This document shows, piece after piece, positions 23,601-34,295 of a stretch of 64,000 bases of DNA (positions are counted from its first letter, which is position 1; every line of letters starts with the position of its first letter). The stretch lies in contig JBCAML010000014.1 in the NCBI GenBank assembly GCA_038503075.1, forward strand, positions 992,001 through 1,056,000, in the 5' to 3' direction. The translations under genes were made by a program, and so were the position numbers. The notes beneath the pieces are model-generated. The model searched no databases and was not told the origin of the DNA. It saw only the letters and a program-made list of their open reading frames with translations. Origin of the DNA: Gyromitra esculenta. Lineage: Eukaryota > Ascomycota > Pezizomycetes > Pezizales > Discinaceae.

Positions 23601-24647
23601 TCATCCTCACCACCCTCACCTGTTCCACACGCTGAAACAGAAGCTCCATAAGCATCAGCTACAGGAAATGGGTGTTTCTGGTAGTTCAACCGGCCTTTCA
23701 TCCCAATTTGGATCTACCACGTCGTTCATGACTAATGATAGTGTAATTCCTACTGTGGACGGTACGGCGGAGACGATTGGGAGAGAAGCTCCTAGAGCGG
23801 AAGATATCCCAAATAACCTCTCACAGAGCAAGCTACCATATCCACTCCGTGCATTAAGAAGTGGGATCACGGACGAGATCGGGAAAGACGCGAAACCCAG
23901 GAGTATCAGGCGTCCAAAGCAGCTACCTGAACCAAAACTACTTGAGCAAGATGAGAAGAGGAGGACTTTTGCGGCGCTAAGGCAGATTTGGCTCTTTGTT
24001 GGGGGGATGGCGAGAAGATCGGGGGATTTCAGTGGTGCAGCGATTGCGTTAGATGAAGCAGGGACATTAATAGGACTGAAAGGGGAAGGTGAAGCTGATT
24101 TGTTGGCAGAGGTAAGATAGTTGATTTTCCTTGATTTTCGGGTATTAGTTGTTGATTTGTCGGCCAGAGAGCGTTTTTGGCGTTAGATGAGGGAAAGAAA
24201 GATCTTGCGCTTGAATATTTCAATGCGGCCGTTGCCTTTGATGTCAATCACCCACTCGCCATTGTGGGTCTCTCTCAGCTGTTGTTGGACATGCCTATCA
24301 ACTCAATACCTGTTTCCGCGCCATCACCTATAAACAACTCAATTGACGCACTAACTCGACCATCTACTCCGTCTTTGACCGTAGCGACGGCATCACCTAG
24401 CAATTTAACAGAGGAGGAACTAATCCTCACTTCCCTCGCCGCGACTAACCGCGCCCTGGGTCTGCTAGAGAGATTAACTAATTCAAATCATGGGTGGGAC
24501 GTACCGGAGGCATGGTTCGCGCTTGCTCGCGCCTATGAACTGGGCGGAGAGATGGAGAGGGCTAAAAGGGCGCTGTGGAGGTGTGTCGAGCTAGAGGATG
24601 CAAGGGCTGTGAGGGCGTGGCGTAATGTCAGACCAAAGATTCTTTAA
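20660..24647 (+). CDS. YPP1: Ypp1/TTC7-like TPR protein
   Basis: Ypp1 (TTC7 in animals) anchors the PI4-kinase Stt4 at plasma membrane PIK patches with Efr3. Five exons: 20660-20668, 20754-20865, 20934-21308, 21389-24111 and 24168-24647; 1232 aa. The first exon is only three codons (MST). N-terminal features RCNGEWDAIPEWSRKVQKHA and then CLALTASTEARL are typical of the family. TPR-like helices follow, for example WYGLALAQIEVGDTDSAM and a C-terminal WFALARAYELGGEMERAKRA. A long Ser/Pro/His-rich disordered insert lies between. Exon 5 completes the last repeats and would be missed if the GTAAGATAG donor were read as a stop. Family assignment is firm, the residue-level start slightly less so. Confidence 0.9.
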
Positions 24648-25931
24648 TACTTTAAAAGTAGGAGTAGAAGTGGGAGTGGCGATAAGGTAAGGTTAGGAGG
24701 ATGTGGCAATAGATAGGAGGTGGATTATACCACTAAGCTTCGAGGGGGGTTTTTTTTCTGCTGATGGGGGTTTTGTAATCGTCAAGCTTCGTCGATATTT
24801 TATATTTGTTGCAGTCACTTTGTTATTCCGGCGGGACTATACAATATTAGTATTGTAATTTTGTTTTTCTGGAGTTTGTTCCTTTATTCATGAAATATGA
24901 ATAAATGGTTGCTTTGAGTGTGAGCATAGGGTACCAGTTATGTTTTGCTGGGAGTCTTTAAATTTAAAAGTTAATTTAGTATTTAGATAGTTCAATCGAA
25001 TCTGTAAACTGGTTTATTAAGATATAGATATTATCTGGGGCTCTCCAAGGCCATATACATGCATATACTCATGTAAGTGCTTTCATGTACTTTGGTTTAG
25101 ATATGTACATGTAGTATAGTGCACGAAGCGGTTAACGTGTACCTATATGTGACCTATAATGCAACCAAGGCTTGAGCACATGCCTTGGTTTTGCATAGGT
25201 TGAGGTGCTTTGGAGGTTGCATAGGCAGCAGGGGAGACAGGTTGGGAGACCTTTTTGTCTTGCCTTGGTCTCAGACCTGCCTAACTGAGACCTCTTGATG
25301 TTGCATTTTCCTTTTTTTCCCCACAATCTCCATACAAAACTCCAATTTTCAAATTTTTATAGTGCTGTGCAATCACTCTCAATCAATAGGCTATAACCGA
25401 CCATTTATATAGAGCCTACAAGAGATTTAATGGTCGGTTTGAAATATATTATAAGTGGGGAGGAAGTTTTTCTATTACTCCCCAAAATCTGGTACACGTC
25501 AATCGCTTCGTCCACCATACTATCTTATTTTCGGCCATCAAGATGTCTGTACTCTACATGTGTAATTGTGTTGCGAATTAAAATAAATAGTACTACTGAA
25601 ACCGCCTGAAATTATTTAGATATCTCGATGATAAAGATTTTAATCTCAAAACATATTTTTAAGAGCACTCTATTTCGAATGAAATATGTAACGTGTTGGG
25701 GAGTAGCGGAATTTGTGTTTTTACACCAACTGGCTGGACCCCTGCAGGGACTATGTCAAGCAATGCCAAGAGATATTCCATCGTCACGTGACCCGAAGTT
25801 TTCACGAAAACAGAGTTTTTTTTTACCCTAAGCTTAGATATGTATCTATAAACGGTTTTTTGATTTGGCTCTTCTTAATGCTGTTTTTTTTGTAGATTTT
25901 AAAGAAAATATGGCATCTATAAATTTTGTAA
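24648..25931. other. Intergenic 1.3 kb with several hairpins
   Basis: AT-rich, no supported gene. The segment 25160-25295 is less AT-rich and self-complementary. AACCAAGGC pairs with GCCTTGGTT around 25161-25191, and GGTCTCAG with CTGAGACC around 25267-25292. A further 11-bp stem is listed at 25395-25439. The function is unknown. Confidence 0.5.
25395..25439. repeat. 11-bp inverted repeat hairpin
   Basis: AACCGACCATT (25395-25405) pairs perfectly with AATGGTCGGTT (25429-25439) across a 23-nt loop. It could be a small MITE remnant or an RNA hairpin. No T-tract marks it as a polymerase III terminator. Confidence 0.55.
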
Positions 25932-28397
25932 TCATTTTGAGTGGTAGATAACGTTCGCTGAATCCCGAACAACTCCGTCGATAAGACAAGAAAATTGCAA
26001 TGTTGCTGGACCCATCGTCATCTCCATAACGTATTTTATTTCACGGAATAATTCGCCGTTTGCATTTACCTCCTGTTGGACATTTTTGAACGCGTCTCGA
26101 TCGACGCTGAATGTGATGGTGACGTAGTCACGAACCGCTTAGAGATCACAGGTTAATCTCAGAGACTACTGAAATGAGATGTATATAAATTGAGAGGGGC
26201 ATTTTACCAGGTGTCCTACGATTGGAAACAGTGTCTTCATCGCTCCGGACAAGTTGTGGACTAATATTCACGGTAGATTCTGAATCTGAACTTATCCTAC
26301 CAACCCAGCCGAAGCGGAAGACAGTCTTCTCTCCGGTTTTGATTTGATCTCCCTTCAATAGGTTAATAGTTTATGTAACTATACTGCTTCTGCTAGAAGA
26401 GAGTATCGAGAGGTCTTACCTTTAAAACACACCATTGAACCTGGTTCTTGGCTCTGTAAATATGCCTATACCTGCAAAGATACTTGTCCTCAGGGGCATC
26501 GATCCCTTCCTCGAATGGTTTACTGAATGATATGCCTATATTTATTCGAGAGAGGTGCACATCCACAACATTCCCAGTACCTAGCAACTCACAAAGAACG
26601 GCCCCAGTAGAAACTGCTTCCAGGCTATCAGGTATTCGTGGATTAGAACCACTGGCTGCACAAAAGATGGACAGAAAGAAAAACCTATTTTCTGGCTGAA
26701 TAATATCCACTGCACCTATTGGGTACGCTTGGCGAAGTCGCTCAAGGAGATATTTATTACCTCCAAAACCACCTACAAGCATTAGTGCCTAGAAAGAAAT
26801 GAGCCTTTTGCCTGCGCAGGGGTAGATGTTACTTAACTTTGCCGAGAGACCTTTTTTGATCAAAGCCTCGGCTTGCTCCTCTATCAACTGCTCAACATCA
26901 GAGCAAACAGAATCGAAAAGGGGCATCAAAATATCCCTCAAAAGTTAAAATAGTCAGCTGGAGCCAAGGATATAACAAAAAGAATTAGATGTTAAATATC
27001 TGCATACCGTGTGAGTCTAATACTCCCGTTCTCATTGCCGATATTAGGGTTGGGTGGAACACCACATAAGTCAAAAATGTAACTCTTCTTCTCAGAAGAA
27101 CTGAACTGTCGTTTGATGCAAGATTCAAATTGGTTCATCATGAGAGCTTTATGCCTTGCAATTATATTGACGTAAACATCTTCTGTTATGAGTGTACGTA
27201 GATATCTCTCGAAAGCTAGATCAAGAAATACAGATCCACATAGCCCTCCTGACTTAGGGCATTTAGAAATAGGGTCCCCAGCCAAGCGCGAGAGATTTCA
27301 AAGGTATACTCACCAGCTCCTACTACGCACTCTATTAAACTAAGCGGTTCTGTACTTTTGACTTGGTAGCTTGTAAGATCCTAGAGCGATATTAATATTA
27401 ATGAGAACCTAAGGGGCCTAAACACGGAAGGTGATTGTGAATGACATACCACCGTGCCGCCACCAGCATCACAAACTATGAAACAGTCTCCCATCTATTT
27501 TGTTAGTTCATTTTCAGGGCTGAAAACGCTGGAGGGAAGCACCTCAAACGTTCTCGCTTTGTTTTTCAACACTGCGATGGCAGCAGCTTCTGGCTCGGGA
27601 ACAATTCTGAGAGAGTATTCTGGGGCTGTGAGCCCCGCTTTAACTGCGACTAGATAGGAGTTATGCTTGGCTTTCGGAGACCAGAGGGCTGGGATTGTCA
27701 AGACGATTGTTTTTTCAGTGATGTCAAAGACTGCTTGTGTAATGCTCTCGATTACTCTCTCCTTGGTGTGTTTCCATAAACAAGCAACATAATCTGATGC
27801 TGCATCAACCTCAGTACGATTATCCCGTCCGAGCTGCTCGCGTGTTTCTTTGATCGTGCTCTCGGTTAGAAAATCTTTTAGTTTAGGTTCTGGTTCGAGT
27901 AGCAACTTCGTCCATTTCAACCTCTTTAATCCAGATTCTTCATCTGGGATATCAAAACCCCAATATGTTTCATCATTATCATACGCTATATCCGAGGAAA
28001 CTTTGCTAGCAGAGTAGTCTCTTGGCTGATCCCCCGGCCAGCCTCTGATTGTTGTGATTTCTACTTTTCGAGGGTCAATTCCATCATTCGGATCGAACAG
28101 AGCCCAAGCGCCCCCCGAATGGCTGCATAGATAGGTATTAGCAGTATTTCGACGCTTTAGATCTCTTCAATATCGAAGTTTTGAGAAATCATATGCACGA
28201 GTCGTGTCGGACCTTGTTCCGTAATCAAGCCCAATTACAAGCCTCATATGCTTAATGGGTGAGCATGGGGGCTCATCCAGAGCTTCTGTCTTTCTGGTTT
28301 CAGGTAAATGGGGGATTCTGTATTTTGTATATCTTGGATTAGCGGGGTGGGAATTAGGGAGTGTAAGGCGGCTCCTTTTGTCCAGATCGTATTGCAT
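25932..28397 (-). CDS. HSPA12-type Hsp70-like ATPase, one suspect donor site
   Basis: Divergent actin-fold ATPase of the fungal Hsp70-like expansion. Nine exons: 28397-28213, 28122-27543, 27494-27450, 27380-27314, 27248-27008, 26936-26837, 26788-26420, 26352-26208 and 26137-25932; 645 aa. Splicing restores phosphate loop 1 GLDYGTSHSGGAWA (about 56-69), the phosphate 2 motif VCDAGGGTVDL (about 262-272) and the adenosine motif LVGGFGGNKYL (about 410-420). No canonical substrate-binding domain or EEVD tail is seen. Oddity: exon 6 must end at AAG (26837), but the next bases are TTAAGT, not GT; using the nearby GT shifts the frame into a stop. One lost G would explain it, so this may be a young pseudogene or a sequencing error. 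An inner ATG at 28247 is an alternative start. Substrate unknown. Confidence 0.8.
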
Positions 28398-28778
28398 ACC
28401 TTGTTGGGCGTGGTCGAGACAGGGGCGTGGCCAACTTCTTCTTCTTACTCTTCGGCCGGGGCCACCATTTGGATGACGTTTTATCTCCCATCAGTAGATG
28501 TAATATTATAGAAGTTTGGATGGTGATGGCCTAGTTATCGAGAGGAAAGTAATTAGAGTATGCTTGCATATTCCACGAGAGTTATTATAGTTTAGAATCC
28601 GGTACCCATTGTGTTGGTGAGGATGATATACTGGAAGACTAAACTGTATTGCGAAATCAAGGAATGCAGTCTATAATTCAAAGGGCTTCATTAATCGGGT
28701 TGTTAGGTTGTAATCAAGTACATAGCTATAGGCTAGAAATCATGCATCGCTGTATACGTGGGATATACTTTTTCTCTT

Positions 28779-28907
28779 GTACTTGGGGCAGGCATGAAGA
28801 ACTTGAACATAACTTTCACTGGTAACTACTTTTGATTCGCCTAAACTTAAAACATCGACGCATTAATTGGTTAACTCGCATTAGTTCTTCATGACTGCCC
28901 CGAGTAC
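28779..28907 (+). mobile_element. MITE family B, copy 1
   Basis: 129-bp non-coding element. The terminal inverted repeats match in about 22 of 24 bases: GTACTTGGGGCAGGCATGAA at the left, and the complement of GACTGCCCCGAGTAC at the right. The whole length is homologous to the reverse complement of 33540-33678, including the interior TTTCACTGG, TTTTGATTC and ACATCGAC blocks. Two copies in opposite orientation make it a mobile family rather than a chance hairpin. No transposase is encoded. Confidence 0.85.
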
Positions 28908-29233
28908 TCGGTGGATGCTAGTTAACGTTGGTAATGCAACACACGCGGTTGTAGAAGCAGAAAAATTTTAAATTTGTATCGCATTATATTAGCCAGAATG
29001 GTGTAATTTAGTTTTTTACCCAATATCTCTCAGCTATTATATTTTCTAAGCTAGGGTTTTATTTGGATTTGCCACCAATTTTGTTTGTGGTTGATAAATT
29101 TTCAAGTACAGGCAAAACCTACCAACAACCCATAAATGCGCGAGACAAGTAAAACACCTGAGCTGCATGCGAAACCACTCGTGGTAATACTTTTTTGCCT
29201 ATAGGTTAGTCATAGCTGCAGACGCTTAAGATA

Positions 29234-29636
29234 AGTACCGTAATATCTCGCGAATAATGAACACGCCCGGGCCGGGGGTATTGGAAATCTGCCTGAATTT
29301 TGATAGGTCAAATCGACGTCGTAGTGGTTCCAGTGGCTCCATTGGTAGATTCTCGTGGCAAAGTAGGTTTCAGGGTTTGTTACTCGGTGCACAAGATACT
29401 AAGCTCTATCAGCCATAAAAAGGAGGATCAAATCTAGATAAGACAGCTAATCTCTTTGGTATATCCTACTAAGCAGACCAGATAAAATATTAAAGTTATT
29501 CCACATCTAGTCAATATTGGAAGAGTGTAGATGAACCCTAACCCTCTCCTTTATATTCAGGTTTTGATTTGGCCTGGACCAATTCCCAATTCTCCCGGCC
29601 CGGGCGTGTTCATTATTCGCGAGATATTACGGTACT
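29234..29636. mobile_element. 403-bp MITE with perfect 43-bp TIRs (pogo/Fot1-like)
   Basis: Left arm 29234-29276 and right arm 29594-29636 are perfect reverse complements for 43 bp, starting AGTACCGTAATATCTCGCGA. Similarity then continues imperfectly inward. The interior has no open frame long enough for a transposase, so it would be a non-autonomous element. A TA dinucleotide just inside each end (AGTACCG...CGGTACT) fits TA-targeting Tc1/mariner-pogo elements; the CTCGCGAATAATG-type terminal sequence resembles fungal Fot1/pogo ends. Perfect arms imply recent insertion. Superfamily is inference. Confidence 0.9.
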
Positions 29637-30277
29637 ACATCAGATATCCACAGGATCGAGAGCAAGTACCTTTAGCTATGGCTAGGTAACACAGCTCTTT
29701 TGTTTCACTGAGGATTTTCGAACGGGCTGCTTATGCTTCCCATGCAAAAGCGCTCGACGCCGGAAGAACCGGAGATTCTCGTCAATTATGAACTGGCCTG
29801 GATCGGACCGGATTTAAATATGTAAGTGAGGGTGTCTTTGTGAGATAAATAGATCGTTGAACAGTGTTTCAATTTCCAGGAAGCAGGGACGAGATCGAGA
29901 TGAGAGTACATGTACTTTTTAGATTGATCGAATGCCCATTGGAGTTATGTAGTTTTACCCCGCTTGGTACTGCTGAGAGATTAGAATCGTGTACCGGAGT
30001 TGCATGGCTAAAGAAAAAAAAAAAATCTAAGACTAATGTGCGCGTGTCTGTGTGACTATCAAATACGCATATGAGAACGTGCATGGACGCCTCTCAAGAC
30101 GTACTGGGTTCCTGTAGATTTGTCTTTATGTTGTGTATATGTATATGAGTGCTCTCTACGGATTTATACAAATGTATGTTAGACTTAGCTCGAGGTGAAT
30201 TAGATCGGTGGGTCGTATTTCGAGTGTGTATTCTAAAATTATGTATCAAATGAGCCCTTTCTCTAGTATCAATACCT

Positions 30278-30425
30278 TACTCGGGGTAGGCATTTAGTAC
30301 CCGAACATGCAAGCTGCTGGAGGGTCTTGGTCTATTGGAAGGTAAAGTGAATTTCAGCTTTCTGGTTGATTAGGAAACCCTACATGCCACTTGCATGTTC
30401 GGGTACTAAATGCCTGCCCTGAGTA
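30278..30425 (+). mobile_element. MITE family A, copy 1
   Basis: 148-bp element with about 36-bp imperfect terminal inverted repeats: TACTCGGGGTAGGCATTTAG at the left and its complement ending CTGCCCTGAGTA at the right. A second copy lies at 34296, with the same interior (GGTCTTGGTCTATT-like and GGTAA(A/G)GTGAATTTCAG blocks). The outer bases TACTCGGGGNAGGCAT are shared with family B, so the two families may use one transposase. No coding capacity. Confidence 0.85.
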
Positions 30426-30456
30426 CTGTGATAAGTAGTATTGTTGTGTTCCATAT

Positions 30457-30542
30457 GTACAGCTGTGTGAGAAAAGTCTTGACACCCCACCTTACGAGCG
30501 AAACGGCCACTGGGATGTCAAGATTTTCTTATATAGCTGTAC
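30457..30542. mobile_element. 86-bp hairpin MITE (family E)
   Basis: Arms of about 33 bp pair imperfectly: GTACAGCTGTGTGAGAAAAG (30457-) and the complement of the right arm ending TATATAGCTGTAC (30542). Only about 20 bp separates the arms. The AAAAGTCTTGACA core resembles ends of mariner-type elements. Single copy here, so mobility is inferred from structure. Confidence 0.65.
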
Positions 30543-30771
30543 AGCTAAATTGATATCATGTCGATATGTGGGAGATGGCCTCCAGGATCGATATCCTGTC
30601 TGATCTCTCACGCGACAAATATAATCGTGCTTCCGTAGGATCCTCTCTTAGTAACACATTCTCAAAGCTTGATTTATCGCAAGAAATCATCATTTTCGGA
30701 GACAAGAATACTTGAGGGACACTCTGGATTAAACATCTAGCCATTGTTAGCGGATCGATATCTCTAATAAT

Positions 30772-32482
30772 ATGGAATCCGAATTACCCGAAGGCAAAGA
30801 CCACCCGCCTCAACCGCCAACTACATTTTTAGATCACGAAACCCCGACAACCGCAATGCCGCCGCGAAGTGAAAACAAACAAAGGCGTTTTCGTAGGATT
30901 CAGGTGGGTGGATGGGACTCTGGAAAAACATCGTATGACTTGATGGTTGCCGCTGCGCCCGATTCACTCGCTAAACAAAACCGACGTGGAGGTGTCACAC
31001 TGAGTACCGTCACCAAGGCAAGGCAATTTGCCAAGCGTATATGCGTCTCCCGAAGAAGAGAGGAATCTTCACGGCCTGGTAAAGAAGTTCCTGAAAGCAT
31101 CTCCGAGCCCGACCTTCCGCGTGACGAAACTTCGAGTCTCGAACTAAGGGGTTCGCAGGCGCCTAGAAGAAAGAGCGATTCGAACAGGCCCTCCTCGAGC
31201 CCTACCTTGAGCCAACAAAAGGTAACTCCTACAGTGTCTCGAGATTGTCGTCCTCAGCAGCGACGGGTCGTGAGGGCCAGTACTTCCCTTTCCGTCACCC
31301 CGAGAACCCGGATGGGAGACTTTGGAGCACTTTTGGATTCAAAGAACCAGCAGGCAGGGGTTACCGGAACCAAGTGGGATGAGCCCTTGGAGGAGTCTTC
31401 AGATTCTAAGGACCAGCTGGTGGTGGAGGTTAGCGAAACTAAGCAGGATGAGCCCTTAAAGGAGCCTTCGGGTTCTAAGGGTCAGCGGATGAAGATTACC
31501 GAAACCAAGTAGGATGAGCTCTTGGAGAAGCTTTCGGACTTGCAGAGTCAATATAACTTGTTGCTCAAACATTCGAATGCCTTGTTGAAAAATAATCGCG
31601 AAATCCAATCTAGAGTTGAGATACAAAGTTTAGGAGAGCTGATGGGCCAGTTCGAATTACTTTGCTACAACATTAGGAATTCCTGTGATAATTTCTCAAG
31701 GGAAAGTATCCATAGAGGGCACAGCCTAAGCGAATCTAGTGTGGCGCCCCTGCTTACTCTTCTTGGCTTGGACCCAAAAATCGATCACCAGTTCTTGACA
31801 TCCACCTTTGGTCGAGTACTATTTAGTCGAGCCTATATCTCACGATTTCTAGTCGATGAGATCTTCCAAGATGATGAGAACGACGGGATTCAGATTAAGG
31901 ACTTATGGGCAAGTAAATCAACAGCCCAGAGCCTCAGCGATATTGAAAGAAAAATGAAGGAGCCGGAGATTGGTATGGTCTAACTATATCCTAGAAGAGA
32001 TTACTGAAGTCAACTAATTGTTTTTGGGAAGTGTAGATCTTCTTCCAGAAGAATTCAATAAGTGGCGTTCGATGACTGTCCGATATCTCTCACGGAAACC
32101 GCTGGATGACAAAGCTCGGGTGGGAGAATTGGTAGATAGGCTGTTGAGCGCGTTGTTGTCGATTTTTGGAGTGCCCGAAAATTCTTCCGTTGTTCCTAGG
32201 CTGAAGGATGAGTTGGAGTCTGATATTGTGATGACGGCGGTAGATCTGTCTAAGGTTTTGCGGAAGCAATTGTCAAGGATTTCGATTTGCATTCGCAACA
32301 GTTCGACTCCAGGCCCTTCGGGAGGCAAGGCATTATTGGTACTGGCGCCAGCAATGATCCGTTTTACAGATGATTATGGCACTAAGGACACAGAGGAATG
32401 TGTGATATTTCATCCCGAGCTACTCCGTCTACAAAGAGAGGGTACGAAAAATCGTAACCACCAGCCGCGGCAACGCCAATGA
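30772..32482 (+). pseudogene. Unknown coiled-coil protein with one in-frame TAG
   Basis: Not a family I recognise. The frame opens at ATG 30772 and runs 246 codons to TAG (31510-31512). It continues in the same frame with no nearby ATG to 31972, is spliced to 32037 (GTATGG donor, GTGTAG acceptor, phase kept), and ends at 32482; about 550 aa if the TAG were sense. Content: a basic disordered N-terminus, a 22-23 residue tandem repeat, a Leu-rich coiled-coil segment, and a helical C-terminal region with LLPEEFNKW and MTVRYLSRKPL. The TAG stands where sister repeats have TGG or CAG, so a nonsense mutation is the simplest reading; stop read-through or a cryptic intron is possible. The locus lies among MITEs beside an AIG1-like GTPase. 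Confidence 0.55.
31318..31560 (+). repeat. Coding tandem repeat, 66-69 nt unit
   Basis: About three and a half degenerate units inside the gene at 30772. The protein unit reads roughly TK-x-DEPL-E-SSDSK-x-Q and recurs at 69- and 66-nt spacing. The third unit carries the TAG at the variable residue after TK. Confidence 0.7.
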
Positions 32483-33407
32483 AACGAGACGTTAAATATC
32501 TTTTCTTGTGGCGAGGCACTACTCATTCCAGTAGAGAAACGTTTGTTGCATCTATATTTCTATGTTAGGTACTTGATCACGATGGATCTATATAGGTTTC
32601 TCCCTTAAAATTGTATGTTTAAACTAAAGGAGGGGGAAGTGATAATTTCAGCCTCGTGAGCTGGGGGGGCAAAAAAATCCGCGAAGAAGATCGCTAGTAC
32701 TACCTATGGGCAATGAGATGGTTAAGGACATGTAGTTATCTTGGTAGCTGGAAAATTAGGAATTTTGACTGTTTGGCGAATTCGTTATATTAAGCTCGAG
32801 CTCAGTTTTGCCATATATACACCCCTAATGGTTATAAGTAAATTACGTTGGTTTACGGTATGTAACCATATTAATTTAAATACCATAATTTACGTACTGA
32901 CATATAGTTTTCGCTACTCTCAGTATGTTCTAGCAGAGCCCTATGGCCATGAGGTTGCAGTAATTGGCACTGAATCAATAGCACGAGAAATTTTAGTCTC
33001 GCATCCTGTTGAGGAGGGTTGCTCACTCTTAGCTCCATACCGTATTATTGTATTTTCCGGTTTCTTTACAGGTATGGTATATACTACGGTGAAGTTTACC
33101 GAGCACTGCCTACATACATGTAGTTTGGGGAGGGGTTATGGCGCTAGCTATACCAAAAAAGCACACATACATGCACTTCTTAACTCCTCAGCACACTAGG
33201 CCCACACACTTTTAGGCCCACACCGTAAACAGCGATAAATAAAAGTGGTGACTTTAATCCTCTAATACGCCCCTTCACGTCCGGGAACCTTTAGATTATA
33301 CATGTTTTAAACTCCCACAGTGGTTGTGTAATCGGGTGCTGTGGTTACGTATAGTTGCCGTGGTATTCTAGAATAGACATTACGCACAGGGATTTTCCAT
33401 GGCATTG

Positions 33408-33539
33408 TACTTGCTAGCAGGCATACGAACCAGAAAACATGGGGGTGTGGCTTTGTATGCCACGGAATCCGTGCCTAATGCCGCAGCGTACAAAGCCACA
33501 TCCCCCATGTTTTCTGGTTCGTATGCCTGCTAACAAGTA
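33408..33539. mobile_element. 132-bp foldback element (family D)
   Basis: Two arms of about 51 bp (33408-33457 and 33489-33539) pair almost perfectly. They contain AGCAGGCATACGAACCAGAA and its complement, and the loop is only about 31 bp. This is a long hairpin, typical of foldback MITEs. It abuts the family B copy at 33540, so the two appear to have inserted side by side. An RNA of this region would form long double-stranded RNA. Confidence 0.85.
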
Positions 33540-33678
33540 GTACTCGGAACAGGCATAGAGAACTTGGACATGCAAGTGCGAGCTGACCAATCAATCTGTC
33601 GATGTGTTAGGTTTGGGTGAATCAAAAATAGCTGCCAGTGAAAATTATGCTCTGGCTCTTCATGTCTGCCCCGAATAC
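33540..33678 (-). mobile_element. MITE family B, copy 2 (inverted)
   Basis: 139-bp element homologous over its full length to the reverse complement of 28779-28907. Its ends, GTACTCGGAACAGGCAT and CTGCCCCGAATAC, are more diverged than in copy 1. It directly follows the foldback element. Confidence 0.8.
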
Positions 33679-34295
33679 ATAGCTAGCATACTCAAAGAAC
33701 CCGAAAATAGCTTTTGCTGGTGGAGTTTTTTGATTTGCTCTCCCTAACCACGTTATCGGGTTGATTGGCCAACTTCTTTCTACTTGCATTTTGTGGTCTG
33801 CTCCAGGTACTAGTAGTACTTTATAGCAAGTTTTGTGTAATACCTAAGTGGACCGATTCTACCTGTGAACATCAGCAACTCATAGGTAAGAGATTGTGGG
33901 GTACTCTGCGTTGGCTATTTAGGCTCTAAGTCTACTCTAAGGTTTGGCGGCAGAAATCAAGCTTTAGCGTTACAATTAGGCCTGCTTCCTTGCAGAGTAG
34001 CCTGGTTGCGCACTACGTGGTTGCGCGTCATTACTGCATGTAGAGTAGTGTCTTAGCTTGATGCTGCGCATTTTTTCTAGATAGGGTGACGTCGATGAAG
34101 CAAAAAATTCTGGCCTTTGTGATAAAAAGTGAGTTGGCAAGAAAGCCATGCATATGGCGCTCTCGGTTATAATCGCCATAGGCCTATAAACTTAAGAGTA
34201 CATTAATGCTTGCCTCATAGGAATATAGGATCTGGTGTTCTCGTATATTACTATAAGCACAGTCAAGGGGTATGATATATGGCGCCGATAGCTTT

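Larger units (their letters stand above)
28398..30771. other. Gene-free MITE-rich stretch
   Basis: 2.4 kb without a supported gene, holding four inverted-repeat elements listed separately (28779, 29234, 30278, 30457). The rest is AT-rich with no family resemblance. Confidence 0.6.

Noticed and set aside
32741..33199. 152-codon open frame
   Set aside because: Lies in AT-rich MITE territory with no family resemblance and no codon signal.
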